Of a stretch of DNA of 64,000 bases, positions 59,072 through 64,000 are shown one piece after another. Origin of the DNA: Schoenoplectus triqueter (Eukaryota; Streptophyta; Magnoliopsida; Poales; Cyperaceae). Every line of letters begins with the position of its first letter. Position 1 is the stretch's first letter. The position numbers and the translations under genes were made by a program. The notes beneath the pieces were generated by a model, which worked only from the letters and a program-made list of their open reading frames with translations, was not told where the DNA came from and did no database searches. The stretch is taken from positions 1-64,000 of the forward strand of contig CAXKVV010000633.1 of NCBI GenBank assembly GCA_964058805.1, written 5' to 3'.

Positions 59072-59470
59072 ATTATGATTATAGCTATGATTATGATTAT
59101 AATTATATTATTATGATTATAATTATTTATTATTATTATTTTATTATGATTATGATTATATTTTTTCTTATTATATTATTATATTATAATGATTATGACT
59201 ATAATTATGATTATGATTTGATTGTGTTATATTATATTATTATATTATGATTATATTGTTATAATTATGTTTATATTATTATGATTATAATTTTTATTAT
59301 ATTTTTATTATTATTATATTATGATTATGTTTATATTTCTATTATATTATTATGATTACAACTATGAATATTATAATTTATTATGATTATAATTATGGAT
59401 TATGATCATTATTTTATTATTATTATATTATCATTATTATTATTACTATTATTATTATCATCATCATCAT
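59072..59470. repeat. Low-complexity ATT/ATG array, right half
   Basis: Same composition as 57404-57683, ending in a short (atc)n run near 59460. Confidence 0.9.
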
Positions 59471-59645
59471 TGTTAGTATCATAAGTATCAATATTTTAAC
59501 TATACTGATTAACAACTGCCATACGATATCTTCACTCTTCCGAATAGTCAATACCACCCTTCTACCACTCTTTCAAAAATACACTATTCACTCTTCCAAA
59601 ATTACCACTCTTATAAAATTATTTCTTGTTTCGCCAAACGAACCC

Positions 59646-60813
59646 TAAGATATGTTTATACAAGTATAAGAATTCACGTTCATAACAATCAAACAGATAT
59701 ATCAAATATTATGCATTCAAATATCTGTGTTTTGCAAGCGTAAAAAAACAAGCAGATAGATAATATATTATTCATGAAATTCATTTAATACGATTTTGCA
59801 GCGCATTTTTGTATGCTTCTTTGATTAATCCAAATATTGCAAAAAACCGATGATATAGCCTCTTATTCTTATATGTGCCGATATGCGGTAAGAAAATTTG
59901 TTTAAAAAAATCTTATCAGATGGATAAAAAAATTACGCATGGCATCACATACATCCAAAAATCATATCATATAGATTAATTAAAAAATTGTGCATGACAG
60001 ACATTAAAAAAAACGCTTTTACACACATTCCGTGTAACTCGTACAAATTTTGTTTGTGAATCGTAACATGTAAAAGGGAAAATTAAGTCCAAAGACGAGA
60101 ATAACAACGTTGCGAAGAAAATCACGAAAATAACATGGAGTACTTTAATTTAAGATAGATGTACAAGGCGCAGCCGGCAAGTAGGGAAACTTCGCGTAAA
60201 ATTAAAGAGAAGCTAATAAAACTTAATTACTTATATCAAATAACCTACCTCCCCATATAAGGGGGGAGAAAACTCAGCAGAGTGTACACGTCTACAGTTT
60301 GCTCTCAGCCATTGATTTTGCTTTAAGATTTGTGTAGTTCTTTTTTATGCTTTGATTATTTGTTTTAGTAGTTGTGTAGTAGACCTGTGTAATGGATGAT
60401 AATATATATTGAAACGGGTCTGATGTTTAGTTATACATTTAGAGCAAATAGAGATTGTACAAAAAGTGGATTGTGAAATTATTTGTGCTCTTACATTTGT
60501 AGTTTCTGTGTTGAATTACTCAATTAGTTGAGTTTTCATCTATTATATTAAAAATTGATCGGTTTATTAAATATGTTTTGAAACAACTCATTAATATTTT
60601 GTTCTCTATCCCTGATTCCCTTCTGTATCTGTCTCTCCCTAGCGAAGAGAGAGAAGGGGGAAGTAAGGCTGAGGGATTCCGGTCGATTGATCTCCTGCGC
60701 TGTCGTGTTGTCGTGTACCCGGTTTTCCTAGCTCATCTGCCTCCGTACAACAATGCAATCAGTCTGTCCAGTCAGCCCGCGAAGCTTCTCTAGCTGTTCG
60801 ATAAAAAATATAC
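59646..60813. other. Intergenic DNA, no gene recognised
   Basis: Mostly AT-rich. A GC-richer island at about 60600-60795 stands out in composition and could be a further gene fragment or old 5' leader, but I recognise no protein in it. A ctcccc/ggggag hairpin lies near 60250-60269. Confidence 0.45.
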
Positions 60814-61161
60814 CTTGAAATAACTATTGTCAAACTTCAACCATTGAACAGTCTGAGACTGCCCACCAGGTGCACCAAATCCGTCTTTCTGTTAAATAGA
60901 AAAAAAAATAGCAAATACAATTAAAATGACATATCTATTTTCCCGTGAATATATAAGACTGCATACTTTAGCAACAAAGCAACTTCCAATTGTAATAAAA
61001 TTGGAATTAATGTTCATAAGTTAATGGTAGTGCAAAGAGTATTATTCACATTATAGAAAGAAACACATGCAACATACAATATACTTTACCTCAGGTTTAC
61101 CCCAGTCGGTTCGCTCTGGCCTCGACTTTCCTAGTGTATGTGCTCCTGACATTGCCACTAT
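60814..61161 (-). pseudogene. Chloroplast-type ascorbate peroxidase fragment
   Basis: Two exons of a stromal/thylakoid-type L-ascorbate peroxidase. Exon 61090-61161 encodes 24 residues around SGAHTLG (with the haem-ligand His) and [11 protein letters not shown]. Exon 60814-60888 encodes 25 residues, [10 protein letters not shown] to [10 protein letters not shown], with GT-AG junctions. The intact enzyme removes hydrogen peroxide in plastids using ascorbate. Four residues expected between the exons are missing. A 12-base stretch at 60960-60971 (minus strand, followed by gt) could be a relic micro-exon. I found none of the distal-His exons upstream nor the C-terminal exons downstream, and the usual SW after GGQ is SQ here. 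It is a relic or captured fragment, not a working gene. Confidence 0.85.
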
Positions 61162-62997
61162 TTTTTACAATCTAAAAAAGAGGAAAACATTCATGAAAAC
61201 ATTACAGATAAGATTTAACAGAGATGTAAATAATGTAGATGTTGCAGGGATGGATTACAAAACATTATGCATCGCATGTGTTCACATGTAAATCTTATGC
61301 ATTACAAAATATTTTAGATGTAACAGGGATGGATCTCAATTGAATTGCAAAAGGGCTATAATATTTTCCACAATATTCATTTTTTTTAAGATGTTTGGTA
61401 ATTGGGACACAAGCCATAGGATTAGCAAATTAAAGCTAAGAGTGAGCCAAATATCATTACATATACAGTTACATAAGCATATCCATTGATTAGTATCTTA
61501 CATCTTATGATGTTCGTACTGGTGAGCCTTTCAATGAATCGATACTGAAAAGAAAAGATATATTAAGCTCAAGTTTATTATATTGGAACTTATTGAGAGG
61601 TTTCTTGCAAACAAAACCCAGAAACAAGAACGAAATAAAGCGAAATGAAAAAAATTAATTCATCAGAAAACACCATCGAAACGTCATTGAAGCCTCATTT
61701 AGAATTTCTATCACTCTTCTGTTTGCCAACAAATGTAATCTATAATTTCTAAAAAAAATATTATTTCTAAATTTAATAAAATACTGTTATGTAGCATTTC
61801 TGAAAACATAGATGATATGATTATAAAAGGGAACTAACAATTAATGTCTATTGCATAACTTTTTTTGAGGTAAGCATGCAAATGCTTCTTAATGTTTATA
61901 ACAGCGCAGTCTAGACCGTGTGTACAGGTCTAAGTGATGATCTTGATTCTGGTAAAAGACTATGTATGTATAAGTGCGTAACTAATATGTATAGACTTCA
62001 AAGTATAATGCATACTAATACGCGGCTAAGCTTTAAAGTACATGACTGATATATCATATAACTTTAAAAGACTGCATTTGCAATGAGCTGTAAAATTATT
62101 TTATTTATATATTAAAAGACAATCAGATGGGGCGAGTTGCAAATTTCTAATATCATATCCGATATGGATCCAACCTGCTATTTGATCCGAAGTTTGCCAA
62201 TTAAATGGATGAAGGCATGAAGCTAAGAAAATAAGTTTGCAAAATAGACCAATTTACCTATTGACTAATTCAAATGAATTAAAATGATAAGTCCATTGCA
62301 ATTACTTTGAAAATTAAACTGGAGAGGACGCAAGCAAAATAGGCAATAATGAAAGTGATAGCGGAGCTGAGAGAAGTGAACGGAGCAGAGCCGAGAGAAG
62401 CACTGAAGAGGAAAGCGATAGCGGAGAGGACCGACTGGAGATCAAGGAGTCGCGCAGAGTGGTAAGAAGTGTGACAGATAGGAGCGAGCGGGGACAGACA
62501 AAAGAGAGGAGAAGAGGGGTTTCACCTTGAGAGGGGTTTCGGCAGTTAGCGGAGGAAGAGAGGGGAGCGCGGAATAACAGATGGGAGAAGAAAGTGAAAA
62601 GATGCGAGTGCATAGGGTGAAAAAAATCGGGATAAATCAGCGACGTAATGGGAAATAAACCGGAGAAAGCGGATATTGGCCCCGATGTAATCCTGATCAT
62701 TTATTGATTGTCATTTTTAATCCAGACCGTTTGATCATCTGATAAGAGGGTAATTATGAAATTTCACTTCTTAAAAAAAATCCAAAACAAACTAGATTAT
62801 CTAGTACTTAGTTGCATTTTAAGATAGTAAGAAAAAGAAAAAAAAAAAAGAGGAAAAAGGAAAAGATAATAGTAGCCTTGATACATGAATTTTCTTTTAG
62901 TAGCATTAGCATGAAGCTTTTATTTGCATATTTTGCCTCCAAAAACCTATTAGAACATTAAACAGATACCCATAAATTTTTATTTATTATTCACTAG
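61162..62997. other. Region between two gene relics
   Basis: AT-rich, except for a purine-rich (G/A) block at 62320-62600. That block could be the old leader of either neighbouring relic. A short plus-strand frame near 61510-61555 has protein-like composition but I cannot identify it. No complete exon assigned. Confidence 0.45.
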
Positions 62998-63972
62998 AAT
63001 ATTTCCCAATCGAAACTTTGCATTATGCTCTGTCAATTCCGGATTCGATGATTTTGGGATTTCTCCATTAACAGTTAAGGCACTCTCTGATTCTGGGTAT
63101 GCGTATTCAACTCTTGTGCAAGAAGCTTTCCTTTCTATTGGCTTAGAAGGTAGTATGAATTTCATTTGTTTAACATATTGGCTACTATAAAAGGATGTAC
63201 AACAGATGTAGGCTTATTCCAAGCTGACAAACAATCATAGTATCTATTATTACCGTCAGATACCTGTTTTGCAAAAAAGATATTTCTAGAATAAGTCATT
63301 ATTATTTGTTTGCCTTTATTTACGTTATCCTTTTTTTTTAACTAATAAATTAACTTTACAGTTACCTTCTTTAATACCTTGCAGGTCAAGATGTCTTTGT
63401 AAAAGCTAGAGCAGGGACTGACAAGACTGTTGCATTTCTGGTACATACTGTTCTTAGTACATAACTACATACACACTAGATGGTATCAATTTAACTGAAA
63501 GCCTTTTAGCCTCAGCCTTCATACAAGTCTATTTGAGCCGCAGTTCATTTCTGTTTTCCCGAGTGAACCAAAATTTGATTTTACCTCAGTTGTGCAACAA
63601 GAAAAGAGAAAAGAGTGGAACAATAAATGTTATTACTGATATAGGACCTGAATGAATTGGTATGACATCCAATTTGAAATTTGTGAAGTTTTTTAATTTG
63701 CCAAATTGGATTTTTTTTTTATAGAAGTTTTTATTAAAGATAAACAGATCCCAGAAATAGCAGCAGTATTGAAGGCAAAGGAGAGCGGCAGTATTGAAGG
63801 TAAATTAACATTTTTTTGCTTTTTCATGTTTCTGACAATATGTTTTGCATTAGCTGTCCTATTAGTTTTCTGCAGGTGCTGCAGTCATATATTGTTGTAC
63901 TGCGTGAGATGCATTTTTCATATGCTATATCGACTTCTGTTAGAGCATGTCATGGAAGAACCAGATTATAAG
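62998..63972 (+). pseudogene. Decayed DEAD-box RNA helicase (RH25/26/31 type)
   Basis: Exon-like blocks: 62998-63149 (FDDFGISPLTVKALSDSGY and the Q-motif region TLVQEA), 63385-63440 (QDVFVKARAGTDKTVAFL), 63748-63799 (continuing helix, KAKESG) and 63876-63972 (QSYIVV, EMHF, then LLLEHVMEEPDYK in another frame). The order and junctions fit the plant MSS116-like helicases. Damage: motif I has Asp in place of the Gly before the catalytic Lys and Ala in place of Thr. The exons for motifs Ia to III, including DEAD, are absent between 63799 and 63876. The last block needs a frame change in the T-run at 63913-63917. The N-terminal exons are also missing. It may continue past the window. Confidence 0.85.
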
Positions 63973-64000
63973 GTAAACTATCTTATGATCTTTTTATTTA

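Larger units (their letters stand above)
57231..59645. mobile_element. Possible non-autonomous TIR element split by an LTR
   Basis: Left end gggtttgtttgacac and the complement of the right end gggttcgtttggcga are similar inverted termini. Inward, both sides carry gagtggaagaatg or gagtggtagaag-type words. Without the inserted LTR (57684-59071) the element would be about 1 kb with an ATT-rich core. No target duplication was recognised. Confidence 0.4.

Noticed and set aside
62314..62700. Minus-strand frame of 128 codons rich in Ser and Leu
   Set aside because: Mirror of a purine-rich plus-strand block; no recognisable domain.

Overview
The window reads as nuclear DNA of a flowering plant, probably a eudicot. 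It is AT-rich, has interrupted genes with GT-AG introns, chloroplast-targeted proteins and dense plant-type transposons. I cannot name the species.

Left part (1-10.3 kb): no host gene seen. It holds eroded LTR sequence in both orientations, a hAT-type MITE with a perfect 8-bp target duplication, and three long foldback elements in a row just upstream of the first gene.

Gene-bearing part (10.7-23.3 kb): three ordinary plant genes, modelled exon by exon with consistent phases. They are NUG2 (circularly permuted nucleolar GTPase, 11 exons, + strand), a chloroplast m-type thioredoxin (2 exons, - strand) and a RmlD/MAT2B-like NAD(P)-binding protein (6 exons, - strand). Between and after them lie several hAT-like MITEs.

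Retrotransposon part (28.17-57.05 kb): one giant, young, complete Ty3/gypsy element of the Tat type, 28,873 bp, flanked by the 5-bp duplication ataac. Its two LTRs are 7.09 kb each and nearly identical. The interior carries gag-protease, a second ORF repeating a gag zinc-knuckle-like module, and a pol with two RNase H domains and integrase. A 244-bp-period tandem repeat follows. On the opposite strand sits a multi-exon gene encoding a plant mobile domain (PMD) protein, in which every visible intron is phase 1. Gag-pro and ORF2 overlap by ATGA in the -1 relation, with a slippery-type heptamer 13 codons before the gag stop. ORF2 and pol are in the same frame, split by one TGA. These are the most interesting features of the window.

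Right part (57.05-64 kb): a solo LTR split a low-complexity ATT/ATG array. The last 3.2 kb holds remnants of two unrelated host genes head to head: two exons of a chloroplast-type ascorbate peroxidase (- strand) and a decayed DEAD-box RNA helicase (+ strand) with a damaged Walker A motif, missing middle exons and a frameshift. They look like gene relics or fragments captured by a transposon.
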